In this document: positions 22,063-28,849 of the stretch, one piece after another | Layout of the letters: each line of letters starts with the position of its first letter | Numbering within the stretch: the stretch's first letter is position 1 | NCBI GenBank assembly: GCA_900552725.1 | Contig: USAT01000014.1 | Span: 1-28,849 of the forward strand | DNA from: an uncultured Eubacteriales bacterium | GTDB taxonomy: Bacteria; Bacillota; Clostridia; Oscillospirales; Oscillospiraceae | DNA: 28,849 bases | Direction of reading: 5' to 3' | Notes under the pieces: model-generated | Told to the model about the DNA's origin: nothing | Seen by the model: only the letters and a program-made list of their open reading frames with translations | Database searches by the model: none | Translations under genes and position numbers: made by a program

Positions 22063-22092
22063 AAGCCACCCTTCTCGGGTGGCTTTTGCTTT
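22063..22092. terminator. Second terminator, shared with the converging XRE gene
   Basis: AAGCCACCC-TTCTC-GGGTGGCTT followed by TTGCTTTT on the plus strand. Confidence 0.75.
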
Positions 22093-22436
22093 TAATGAGA
22101 GTTTGTGCCTAGCTTAAATCTTATAATGCGTTCCAATATCTCATACAGCATCTTCTGCTCCGACAGAGGCTGCTTTTGTATTAAGTCATAACTCAAAGAG
22201 GCATAGTCTTGCACCTCAGATGATGGTGATATATTTTCAAACAAAGCCGACAGCGGAATATCCAGCGCTGTTGCCACCTTGTAAATGCTTTCAATCGTAG
22301 CGTTCTTCTCACCGCGCTCTAACTGACCGATATAGGTATGATGAAGCTCCGCTTTTTCCGCCAGCATCTCCTGGCTCCATCCCTTTTGAATCCGGTAGGC
22401 GCGCAGCCGTTCACCGATGATTTTTGCAATCGACAA
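22092..22436 (-). CDS. XRE-family helix-turn-helix regulator
   Basis: The 114-residue protein has an XRE DNA-binding domain in residues 8-62 (ERLRAYRIQKGWSQEMLAEKAELHHTYIGQLERGEKNATIESIYKVATAL) and a helical C-terminal part of about 45 residues for dimerisation. The only start that fits the ribosome site (AGGTGAGG) is TTG at 22436. It diverges from the helicase pseudogene. Two similar dyad sequences lie in the shared region, one near each gene, which suggests repression of both. XRE regulators at this position are common in restriction-like defence clusters. Confidence 0.82.
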   Translation of the reverse strand: MSIAKIIGERLRAYRIQKGWSQEMLAEKAELHHTYIGQLERGEKNATIESIYKVATALDIPLSALFENISPSSEVQDYASLSYDLIQKQPLSEQKMLYEILERIIRFKLGTNSH

Positions 22437-22450
22437 TAGTCCTCACCTCT

Positions 22451-22526
22451 CTATACTATGAATAGTTTTTTGGAGAAATAAACAGACCATTGATATTTTT
22501 TGACTTTGAATATATACTATAAATAT
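22451..22526. promoter_or_regulatory. Pair of matching sites in the XRE/helicase divergent region
   Basis: CTATACTATGAATAG (22451-22465) and ATATACTATAAATAT (22512-22526) agree at 12 of 15 bases, and each is close to palindromic. The second lies between the -35 and -10 elements of the helicase promoter. Confidence 0.5.
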
Positions 22527-22529
22527 AAT
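22500..22529 (+). promoter_or_regulatory. Promoter of the helicase pseudogene
   Basis: TTGACT (22500-22505), 18 bases, TATAAT (22524-22529). Confidence 0.65.
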
Positions 22530-22578
22530 TCTGTGGATTTTGATGACTAAAAATAAAACGCAAAGTGCAGGTGGGGTT

Positions 22579-23975
22579 ATGAAGATCATCAACAATATTA
22601 CGGACAAGCTCTCAGACGAGTTAAAAGAAAAGCTGGAGCCTGGCAGCAAGCTCTCAATCGCAGCGGCGTGTTTTTCTGTCTATGCCTTTGAAGAGTTAAA
22701 AACTCAGCTGGAAGGGATAGACTCCCTACGGTTTATTTTCACATCCCCGACCTTTTTGGCAGAGCAGCCGGAAAAGGCGCAGAGGGAATTCTATATTCCC
22801 CGCCTGAACCGTGAAAAAACGTTGTGTGGAAGCGAATTTGAAATACGGCTTCGCAATGAGTTTACGCAAAAAGCCATCTCCCGCGAGTGTGCGGAGTGGG
22901 TTCGGAGAAAAGCGTCATTTAAATCCAACGTAACTTCTGAGCTGATGCCCGGATTTATGACGGTGGAAAATGCTGCTCCCTGCGCCTTTGCGCCTGTCAA
23001 CGGATTTACTCGTGCCGACTTGGGCTGTGAACGCGGCGGCAACATGTTCAGAATGATCAACGAGATCGATGCCCCGGAAAGCGCCGCCTACCTGACACTG
23101 TTCGACCAGCTTTGGGCCGACAAACGCAAGCTGAAAGATGTCACCGATCAAGCGCTGGAACGAATCACCACTGCCTACCGCGAGAATAGCCCGGAGTTTC
23201 TGTACTTCTTCGCGCTGTATAACATCTTCTCTGACTTTTTGGAGAATATCAGCGAAGACGACTTGCCCAACGAGGCTAATGGGTTCAAGGAAAGTCAAGT
23301 CTGGAACAAGCTCTATACCTTTCAAAAGGATGCGGTTTTAGCCATCATCAGCAAGCTAGAGCAATATAACGGCTGTATTCTTACAGACAGCGTCGGCTTG
23401 GGCAAGACGTTCACGGCACTGGCGGTCATCAAATACTATGAGAACCGCAATCTCCGTGTGCTGGTGCTGTGTCCCAAGAAGCTCAGTGATAACTGGATGA
23501 CCTATAAAGCCAACTATGTCAACAACCCCATCGCCGGTGACCGGCTGCGCTATGATGTGCTGTACCACACTGATTTGTCCCGGACACAGGGATTCTCCGG
23601 CGAACTGGATCTCTCCAAAATCAACTGGGGTGCCTACGACTTGGTGGTCATCGATGAATCCCACAACTTCCGCAACGGCGGTGACATTGACGACGACGGC
23701 AAAGCAAACCGGTACACCAACCTGACAAGGTCATCCACCCCGGTGCCTGTACCCGTGTGCTAATGCTGTCGGTCACGCCGGTCAACAATCGGTTTTATGA
23801 CTTGCGGAATCAGCTGGCTCTGGCCTATGAGGGCAATAGCAACGCCTGAATCGACAAAATATCCTCCCACCGGACGGTAGAAGAGATCTTCCGTACCGCC
23901 CAGAGAGCATTCAACACATGGAGAGAATGGGACATCGAGCTGCGTACCACCGACAAATTGCTGCGGATCCTCTGC
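22579..23975 (+). pseudogene. PLD-like/SNF2 helicase, defence type, frameshifted and truncated
   Basis: The intact reading starts at the ATG at 22579 (GGTGGGG site; an earlier ATG at 22540 has none). Residues 20-180 resemble a phospholipase-D-like nuclease domain (KLSIAAACFSVYAFEELK). An SNF2 helicase core follows, with Walker A DSVGLGKT and Walker B VVIDESHN. Just after NRYTNL (about 23728) a frameshift moves the reading frame. The shifted frame continues the same protein (RVLMLSVTPVNNRFYDLRNQLALAYEGNSN), meets TGA at 23847-23849, and resumes (VEEIFRTAQRAFNTW) until about 23975, where similarity ends. Two lesions plus loss of the C-terminal helicase half make it inactive. Such helicases normally accompany a methyltransferase in restriction-like defence systems; none is present here. 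Confidence 0.82.
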
Positions 23976-25267
23976 CGCGAGAGAAGTGGCGTGAAGATCC
24001 CGATGCGTTTACGGCCCTGATGAAAGATCTCTACAACACAGCGGGCCATGTGCCAACATATCAGTACTGCTCTGTGCAGGTGGGAAACAATCGGCCGTAC
24101 GCCTATTTGACCGCCGGCTTGTCGGTAAAGAGGGGCGACCGTGTGCGCGTTCCCTACGGCAAAAGGAATGAGCCGAAGGAGGGCGTTGTCCGTTCCGTGG
24201 GCGACTACACCCGCGACACCGCCCCGTGGCCGCCGGAGAAAACCAAGCGTGTGCTGGAGATACTCCCCAAGCCGCAAGAGCCCGCAAAAAAAGAACCCGC
24301 CGCGCCGAAGCCGCAGCAGGTTGAAGATGAAACCGCAAATCCGAAAGAATCGCCTGTCACAGAGGAAGCACCGCCGACTTCGGGTGCAGGCACTGCCCCT
24401 GCGGCAGAAACGCCGCAGGGGGATACGCTGCCCCAAAAGCGAAAATTCGTTCCCATTCTTGTTGCTGTGGTGTTGACGCTGGTCGTGGTTGGCGTGCTGG
24501 TAAATAGTCGTAACCGGCGTGTCGCATGGGAACAGCAGTACCAGACTGCGGCAGCGTTATTTGCGGAAGGCAGCTACAAAAAAGCGGCGGAGTTGGCAGA
24601 AAGCGTGCCTACACACATAGCCGAGCAACCTGCACTGCTGACCGTAGCCAAGGCGGGTGTGCTGCTGAACGCCAATACAGAGGAATCGCTTCGTGATGGA
24701 CTTGACCTGCTGAAGTATGCGCGGGGTCTCGGCTCCTATAGCGAACGGGGTACAACCCTGCAAGCGGGGCTGACTGCACGGCTGCAAGAACTTCTCTATG
24801 AGAAGGCCATTTCCCTGCTGCACAAAGGAGACGCATACGCGGCCCGCGACTGCCTGCGGGAGTTGGGCGATTACAAGGATGCCGCAACGATATTGGCATA
24901 TACGCATGTGCTGATCGATTCTCAGTCGTTCAGTGTGATCCTATACCGTTGGGCGTTGGAGTCGCTGCAAGCAATACCCGCAGACTACAACGGTGAATTT
25001 GCGGAGGAGATCGCCGCACTCCGGGATGCGCTGCCGGGGAAAATTGCAGAGCAGGAGCAGATCGACGCAGAACGCGCCGCCATCCTTGCCCAGCAGCAAC
25101 AGCAGAAACCTCCCCAAACCTTCAACTACGGTGGCGGCAGCACCGACACCGGCCCTGGCAGCGGTTACAGTCTCCGTGAGGACTACAGCGACCCGGAGGA
25201 CCTCTACGAGGACGGCGACTACGATGACCTTGATGAAGCGTGGGACGAATGGGAAGAAGGGTGGTAA
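23918..25267 (+). CDS. Membrane protein with OB-like domain and repeat-rich tail, N-terminally truncated
   Basis: The open frame starts at an ATG without a ribosome site inside the helicase remnant. Its first 20 or so residues are that remnant in another frame. Recognisable protein begins at about 23976 (REKWREDPDAF). Residues 45-115 look like a small beta domain (YQYCSVQVGNNRPYAYL, GDRVRVPYGKRNEPKEGVV, APWPPEKTKRVLE) resembling the PriA-type DNA-binding OB fold. A Pro/Ala/Glu linker (118-175), one membrane helix (177-196), a helical tetratricopeptide-like region (205-330) and an acidic Tyr/Asp-rich tail follow. The original N-terminus was lost when the helicase gene was joined to it. It may still be translated but is probably a degenerate product. 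Palindrome copy 3 acts as its terminator. Confidence 0.55.
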   Translation: MERMGHRAAYHRQIAADPLPREKWREDPDAFTALMKDLYNTAGHVPTYQYCSVQVGNNRPYAYLTAGLSVKRGDRVRVPYGKRNEPKEGVVRSVGDYTRDTAPWPPEKTKRVLEILPKPQEPAKKEPAAPKPQQVEDETANPKESPVTEEAPPTSGAGTAPAAETPQGDTLPQKRKFVPILVAVVLTLVVVGVLVNSRNRRVAWEQQYQTAAALFAEGSYKKAAELAESVPTHIAEQPALLTVAKAGVLLNANTEESLRDGLDLLKYARGLGSYSERGTTLQAGLTARLQELLYEKAISLLHKGDAYAARDCLRELGDYKDAATILAYTHVLIDSQSFSVILYRWALESLQAIPADYNGEFAEEIAALRDALPGKIAEQEQIDAERAAILAQQQQQKPPQTFNYGGGSTDTGPGSGYSLREDYSDPEDLYEDGDYDDLDEAWDEWEEGW

Positions 25268-25297
25268 GCACTCGGAAAAGCGTATAATGCCGACTAT

Positions 25298-25334
25298 AAA
25301 AATAAAGTGTGCAATGATTGCACACTTTATTTTT
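25298..25334. repeat. Island palindrome, copy 3
   Basis: Perfect 18-bp arms around a central G at 25316, with the core GTGTGCAATGATTGCACAC flanked by AAATAAAA and TTTATTTT. With its T-run it would also end transcription from the gene at 23918. Confidence 0.9.
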
Positions 25335-25399
25335 TGCCTCATAAAAACGCATCCAATATCATTTCTAAAAAGAACGAAAAATTTGTCCTGCAAAGGGGG

Positions 25400-25427
25400 T
25401 TGACATGATCAGAAAATATGGTATCGT
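25400..25427 (+). promoter_or_regulatory. Promoter before the 19-codon ORF
   Basis: TTGACA (25400-25405), 16 bases, TATCGT (25422-25427). A TATAAT at 25433 lacks a -35 at proper distance. Confidence 0.5.
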
Positions 25428-25471
25428 AGAAGTATAATTACGAAGTATTTTTATTACAAGGGAGAATCCGT

Positions 25472-25531
25472 ATGGATTTCCCGAACCAAGTCACCATCTA
25501 TGAAATTAAGCAGAACTATCTATTTGGATAG
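25472..25531 (+). CDS. 19-residue leader peptide ORF
   Basis: ATG at 25472 follows CAAGGGAG and reads 19 residues (MDFPNQVTIYEIKQNYLFG) to TAG at 25529-25531. The last third of the frame is the 5' arm and loop of a perfect 13-bp terminator, and the stop codon lies in its 3' arm. A ribosome finishing this frame would prevent the hairpin from forming. The arrangement fits a leader peptide that controls read-through into the downstream 29-codon ORF and recombinase-like gene. No homologue is known to me. Confidence 0.45.
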   Translation: MDFPNQVTIYEIKQNYLFG

Positions 25532-25543
25532 TTCTGCTTTTTT
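25508..25543 (+). terminator. Terminator embedded in the leader ORF
   Basis: AAGCAGAACTATC (25508-25520) pairs perfectly with GATAGTTCTGCTT (25527-25539), loop TATTTG, followed by TTTT. Confidence 0.9.
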
Positions 25544-25652
25544 CGTAGAAACATTGGTTTTCCATATGGTTTCCACACTGCAGGTGCGGGTTGGAAGGGA
25601 GGAGAAGGCACCAATATAAACACCATTTTTGAATTTACGGAGAGATTTTTTA

Positions 25653-25742
25653 ATGCCCAATTTTGTTTTGAGCTTTAGATGGTTTCAAAAAGCGTTAAAG
25701 CTAAAAGAAAAATTGGAAAAACAATATGTACCACGCAACTAG
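25653..25742 (+). CDS. 29-residue basic peptide ORF
   Basis: ATG at 25653 follows CGGAGAG and reads to TAG at 25740-25742, 40 bases before the recombinase-like gene. The peptide is an amphipathic, lysine-rich helix candidate (FRWFQKALKLKEKLEKQYV). A short frame with a ribosome site in this position may couple translation to the next gene, whose ribosome site is in a hairpin. Length alone makes coding uncertain. Confidence 0.4.
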   Translation: MPNFVLSFRWFQKALKLKEKLEKQYVPRN

Positions 25743-25748
25743 CCTTCC

Positions 25749-25773
25749 CCTCCTGCGGCTGCACCGCATGAGG
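25749..25773 (+). promoter_or_regulatory. Hairpin sequestering the ribosome site of the recombinase-like gene
   Basis: CCTCCTGCGG pairs with CCGCATGAGG around CTGCA (one mismatch). The GAGG at 25770-25773, nine bases before the ATG at 25783, is part of the 3' arm. Confidence 0.5.
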
Positions 25774-25782
25774 ATCTAAAAT

Positions 25783-27282
25783 ATGTCTCTCCGTACGATT
25801 GATTTTTTCGGCCTGCCTGTTACTTTTCGTGTTGAAGCTCGTAAGAATGCTGTCGCAGTTATTCTGTCGTTGCGCTCTCGTAATAAGGAACGCATCGATG
25901 GTAACGGTGCGATTGTCTATGAGCATCCCCCGCGTATCGTGCGCTTCACGGACGAGGCTTCCGTGGAGAAGCGCGTACTTGAGCTGATTCCCGAGTGCCT
26001 CCGGCGGGCCTTTGACCCTGCTACGAAGAAAGGGCGTGCGCTGCGGGAAAATTTTGCACAGAATTTACCACTGGCTGCGGTGATTGCGGCGGACTTTGAT
26101 CGGGTCGCCCAGAGTATGAAGTGGGCTAACTCCACTCAAAAAGAACATAAAAGGTCACTTGATTTGCTTGTGAGCAAACTTGGACGGATGCCGTTTTGCG
26201 AAATCACACAAGAGACGTTCGCCTTTCATTTGCGCGAAGGAGGGTTTTCTGATTATCAAATTAGCGGTCAGATCTGCGCCTTGAGGGCACTGATTGCGTA
26301 TGAGCAAGCTTACCATTTGATCTCAGAGCACTTCATGGATACCTTCGCCATGGGCAGCCGTCGCGCAGTCGTTGGCCCGCGGGATACAAAGAAGCATTTC
26401 GAAAAAAACATTCTGACTCACGCTCAGGTGCGGGAAATCGCTGCGAGCTGTGCTGAGAATCTTGAAAGCAGCCGGGGATATCTCTACTTGGGGGTAATGC
26501 TGTTGATGACCACAGGCATCACGATCAGTGAACTCTGCGCGTTGACCTGGGGGTCATTCTCATCCTCAAACGCCTATACAGGAGTCACTGTTATTGAAAT
26601 TGGGTCAGAGGCAAAGCGTGTAGGAGATGTCTATCACATCGAAAAACTAAATTGGCCGCGTCGGCGGACTTTGCCGCTGCCGCCGACGGTGGCAAAGCTT
26701 TACCATAAGGTAAAGGACAGTGCGCCGAACGTACAAGAAAATGTGCCGTTTATGCGCAGCTTCAAAAACGCGGCGCGGCGGATGCGCCCCGATGAGGTTG
26801 AGAAGTGGTTAAAAGTTTTCCTTAGAGGCTTCAATTTTGCAAAGCAGAAGGAAGCAAAAAACTTATTGAAACATCCTGGCCGAGTCTTGCGAGAGACCTT
26901 TCGGGCGGCGATGGCAATTTGTGGATGTGATGCGGACGAGATTCGCTATTTATATGGCAGCGCACCCGAGAGTGTATTCGCGCGGAACTACTGTGCCTAT
27001 GACGATCCTCGGGAGCTGGCAAAGCTGGCTGCAATGCTGGATCGATATATTTTTTCACTGATGGGCACTCCCGACGCCACACTTGATTTCAAGATCAATC
27101 GCAGTGGTGAAGATCACGCTATTGCAGCTGCACCTGGTGGTAGGATCAGTGGCGATTTGACTGTAGATCTCAGTAAAGTTTCGCATGACAACCTCGAGAC
27201 TGGAAGGGAACTGATTATCGACTTTAAGGCAAATGACACCATTTTCGTCACGACAGAACTAGATTTGGAGTCCTGCAAATAA
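25783..27282 (+). CDS. Tyrosine-recombinase-like protein with degenerate active site
   Basis: The 499-residue protein has an N-terminal beta-rich part (1-110), a core-binding-like helical domain (110-205) and a region that follows the tyrosine recombinase catalytic fold. The key residues do not match. TGITISEL has Thr247 where the first catalytic Arg belongs. HPGRVLRETF keeps the second Arg (Arg370) but has Arg367 for His. YLYGSAPES has Ser for the next His/Trp. NYCAYDD retains a possible nucleophilic Tyr. A further 80 residues of beta-rich tail (ISGDLTVDLSKVSHDNLETGRELIIDFKANDTIFV) are not usual for integrases. It may bind DNA without recombining it. The start has GAGG inside a hairpin; two tiny ORFs precede it. 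Confidence 0.65.
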   Translation: MSLRTIDFFGLPVTFRVEARKNAVAVILSLRSRNKERIDGNGAIVYEHPPRIVRFTDEASVEKRVLELIPECLRRAFDPATKKGRALRENFAQNLPLAAVIAADFDRVAQSMKWANSTQKEHKRSLDLLVSKLGRMPFCEITQETFAFHLREGGFSDYQISGQICALRALIAYEQAYHLISEHFMDTFAMGSRRAVVGPRDTKKHFEKNILTHAQVREIAASCAENLESSRGYLYLGVMLLMTTGITISELCALTWGSFSSSNAYTGVTVIEIGSEAKRVGDVYHIEKLNWPRRRTLPLPPTVAKLYHKVKDSAPNVQENVPFMRSFKNAARRMRPDEVEKWLKVFLRGFNFAKQKEAKNLLKHPGRVLRETFRAAMAICGCDADEIRYLYGSAPESVFARNYCAYDDPRELAKLAAMLDRYIFSLMGTPDATLDFKINRSGEDHAIAAAPGGRISGDLTVDLSKVSHDNLETGRELIIDFKANDTIFVTTELDLESCK

Positions 27283-27291
27283 AAGTCAATA

Positions 27292-27327
27292 GCAAAAACA
27301 AAAAAGTCCCGCAAAATTTGCGGGACT
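27292..27327 (-). terminator. Terminator downstream of the IS110 transposase
   Basis: AGTCCCGCAAA and its complement form an 11-bp stem around one A. On the minus strand it runs into TTTTTTGTTTTT. On the plus strand it follows the recombinase-like gene directly but lacks a T-run. Confidence 0.75.
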
Positions 27328-27396
27328 GAAAATGGGTACAACAAAACAGGCTGGAGAAGAATTGAATCGCCAGCCGGGATGAAGTTGGTCGTTCGC

Positions 27397-28623
27397 TTAA
27401 CTCTGTGCGAGGCTCTGCCGCGCGTCGAATGCCTCAAGGCACTCTTTCACACGGGCATAGTAGATGCGCAGGAACTTGTTCTGCGCGGCTGTCATGTAGA
27501 CAAAATAAGGCTTGCCCTCGCTGCGTTTCTTATCGAGGAACTGGTACACAGGCTCATCTACAGGAGACCTCTTTAGGTAAGTGCAGACGATTTGGTACAG
27601 CGTTTTCCGAAGATGCGGAGAACCGCGCTTGGTTGTTGGAGTGCTTTTTGCTTCGTGCTTGCCGGATTGATCCACAGCCGGATCAACACCGGCGAAACCC
27701 ACGATAGAACTGCGGCGGGGAAAACGGCGTACATCTCCAATCTCAGCCATAAGCTGTGCGGCAGTGGTTTCGCCAACACCGTACATGGCCCGCACGGTAT
27801 CGTACTCCGGCAGCTGCTTTGCAAGGCGTGTCATTTCGGCACACAAAGCTGCCAGTGTCATCTTACCCGCAAGAAGCTGCTGTGCCGCTGTGGTAATGAG
27901 TAACTTCGTGTTGTCATTCTTCGGCAGCGTGGTGAAATGGCCGCAGCTTCCGGCGTAGACATCCAGCGCCTTTTCTGCGCTAAAATGGTAGCCCTTGCGC
28001 TTGCACCACTTCTGATAGCGCTCGGTGAATGCCTTTTCGCTGACGCGGCAGACGCAGTCACAGTGCCAGAAGGTCATGACAAAATCCACCCATTTCTGGT
28101 GGCCGTCCGCACGCTCCGGGCTGGAGAACAGTTCGTTCACGCCAGGAAAGGTCTTGTCGGCCAGCGAAATGAGATTGTTTTGCAGCGATACCACCGTTTT
28201 CATGTAGAGGTTGTACTGGCGGCTGCACAGCTTCAGTTGTTGTCTTACAGTGTCCATGGGAGTATATTCCCGCAGATCCACCCAGTTGTCAAGGCCGTAC
28301 TTGGCGATCTTCATAGCATCTGCCTTGTCAGTCTTGACCTTGCGGATAGAACCGCCTCCGCTCTGCTTGATGAACAGCGGATTCAGGACACAGACATAGA
28401 TGCCATACTCGTGCAGTGCAGCGGCTACCGGCTCGTGGTAGCGGCCGGTGGCCTCCATGACAACGCGGGTATCTTCTCCCAGCGCAATGATGGTGTAAGC
28501 CATCTGCTCCAGACCGACCTCGGTGTGGAGAAATTCCTGTGGCAGCAATGCCACTTCACCCATTGGCCGCAGAGCTGCCACCATGCTTTTCCCTTTGGAA
28601 ACATCGATCCCTACTGCGTTCAT
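27397..28623 (-). CDS. IS110-family transposase
   Basis: The 408-residue protein has the RuvC-like DEDD catalytic domain: GIDVSKGK (Asp6), VVMEATGRYH (Glu), KTDKADAMKIAKY (DxxD). The C-terminal Transposase_20 domain (MYGVGETTAAQLMAEIGDVRRF, SIVGFAGVDPAVDQSGKHEA) includes the serine of KRGSPHLRKTLY that joins in catalysis. Length is typical and no lesion is visible, so it may be active. IS110 elements move by a site-specific mechanism guided by a bridge RNA made from the noncoding end next to the gene. AAGGAGGAAC precedes the ATG. The ends of the element cannot be fixed by eye, since IS110 ends lack clear inverted repeats. Confidence 0.92.
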   Translation of the reverse strand: MNAVGIDVSKGKSMVAALRPMGEVALLPQEFLHTEVGLEQMAYTIIALGEDTRVVMEATGRYHEPVAAALHEYGIYVCVLNPLFIKQSGGGSIRKVKTDKADAMKIAKYGLDNWVDLREYTPMDTVRQQLKLCSRQYNLYMKTVVSLQNNLISLADKTFPGVNELFSSPERADGHQKWVDFVMTFWHCDCVCRVSEKAFTERYQKWCKRKGYHFSAEKALDVYAGSCGHFTTLPKNDNTKLLITTAAQQLLAGKMTLAALCAEMTRLAKQLPEYDTVRAMYGVGETTAAQLMAEIGDVRRFPRRSSIVGFAGVDPAVDQSGKHEAKSTPTTKRGSPHLRKTLYQIVCTYLKRSPVDEPVYQFLDKKRSEGKPYFVYMTAAQNKFLRIYYARVKECLEAFDARQSLAQS

Positions 28624-28849
28624 GTTGTTCCTCCTTCTGATTGGATATGGCGTTCCGCCCTTTCCTCATTGCCTGTTCAATCTCCTGGGTGACGCGAGCG
28701 CACTCGGTGGCTCTACCTGCGCAAATCGAATGCTGCGAATGAGAGAGGCGGCTGACGGACTCCTCGACGGGCGGGTTGGCCCAAGGTGATATGGGTCAGG
28801 CCATTTACTCTCCCATTCTAACAGCTTCGGCTTTGAGATGGAAAAAGAC
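28624..28849 (-). ncRNA. Noncoding end of the IS110 element, candidate bridge RNA region
   Basis: These 226 bases upstream of the transposase start hold no credible gene up to the end of the window. In IS110-group elements the long noncoding end that encodes the bridge RNA lies upstream of the transposase. The minus-strand sequence can form several short hairpins (for example GAGTGCGCTCG-type pairing near 28700). Position is the main evidence. Confidence 0.45.

Overview
The window looks like chromosomal DNA of a GC-rich Clostridia/Oscillospiraceae-type Firmicute from an anaerobic, probably gut, habitat. The grounds are strong AGGAGG-type ribosome binding sites on nearly every gene, rubrerythrin/PerR oxygen defence, an ECF sigma factor with a DUF4179-type partner, PadR and VanRS-like regulators, dockerin debris, and mobile-element genes typical of that group. 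No tRNA, rRNA or CRISPR array was seen. All family calls come from reading motifs; no database was searched.

Layout. (a) 1-2740: the 3' part of an EF-G paralogue, then a perR-like regulator and a reverse rubrerythrin with a shared promoter and Fur/PerR-like box. (b) 2740-6100: a 40-residue lipoprotein gene on the minus strand with its own promoter and terminator, a membrane-flavodoxin fusion, and an ECF sigma/anti-sigma-like pair. Two near-identical 29-bp repeats sit in the upstream regions. (c) 6095-9792: a PadR/SEDS-like membrane protein operon with a tandem double PadR operator, a U32-peptidase-like protein, and a MarR gene joined to a truncated dockerin fragment. (d) 9800-14549: a minus-strand envelope block with a histidine kinase, a response regulator and a family 2 glycosyltransferase, then a divergent polysaccharide deacetylase that is cut short at about 14530.

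(e) 14530-28849 is accessory DNA. It starts with a noncoding stretch resembling an IS200/IS605-type 3' end. A Fic protein and an unknown 239-residue protein follow. Next comes a minus-strand operon: small ORF, serine recombinase, 67-residue protein, GHKL ATPase joined to a PD-(D/E)XK-like nuclease, and a DIP1984-like protein. This operon is read from a long hairpin-rich leader with operator-like palindromes. Beyond it lie a ribbon-helix-helix protein, an XRE regulator, a decayed PLD/SNF2 helicase fused by deletion to a truncated membrane protein, a tyrosine-recombinase-like protein lacking several catalytic residues, and an IS110 transposase.

The most unusual items are noncoding or very small. 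They are a palindrome family (GTGTGCAATSATTGCACAC, three copies, all in the accessory region), twin hairpins that share an identical 14-nt loop sequence on different stems, a 19-codon ORF that contains its own terminator hairpin upstream of the degenerate recombinase, and the GHKL-nuclease operon, which is a candidate defence or mobile-element cargo system.
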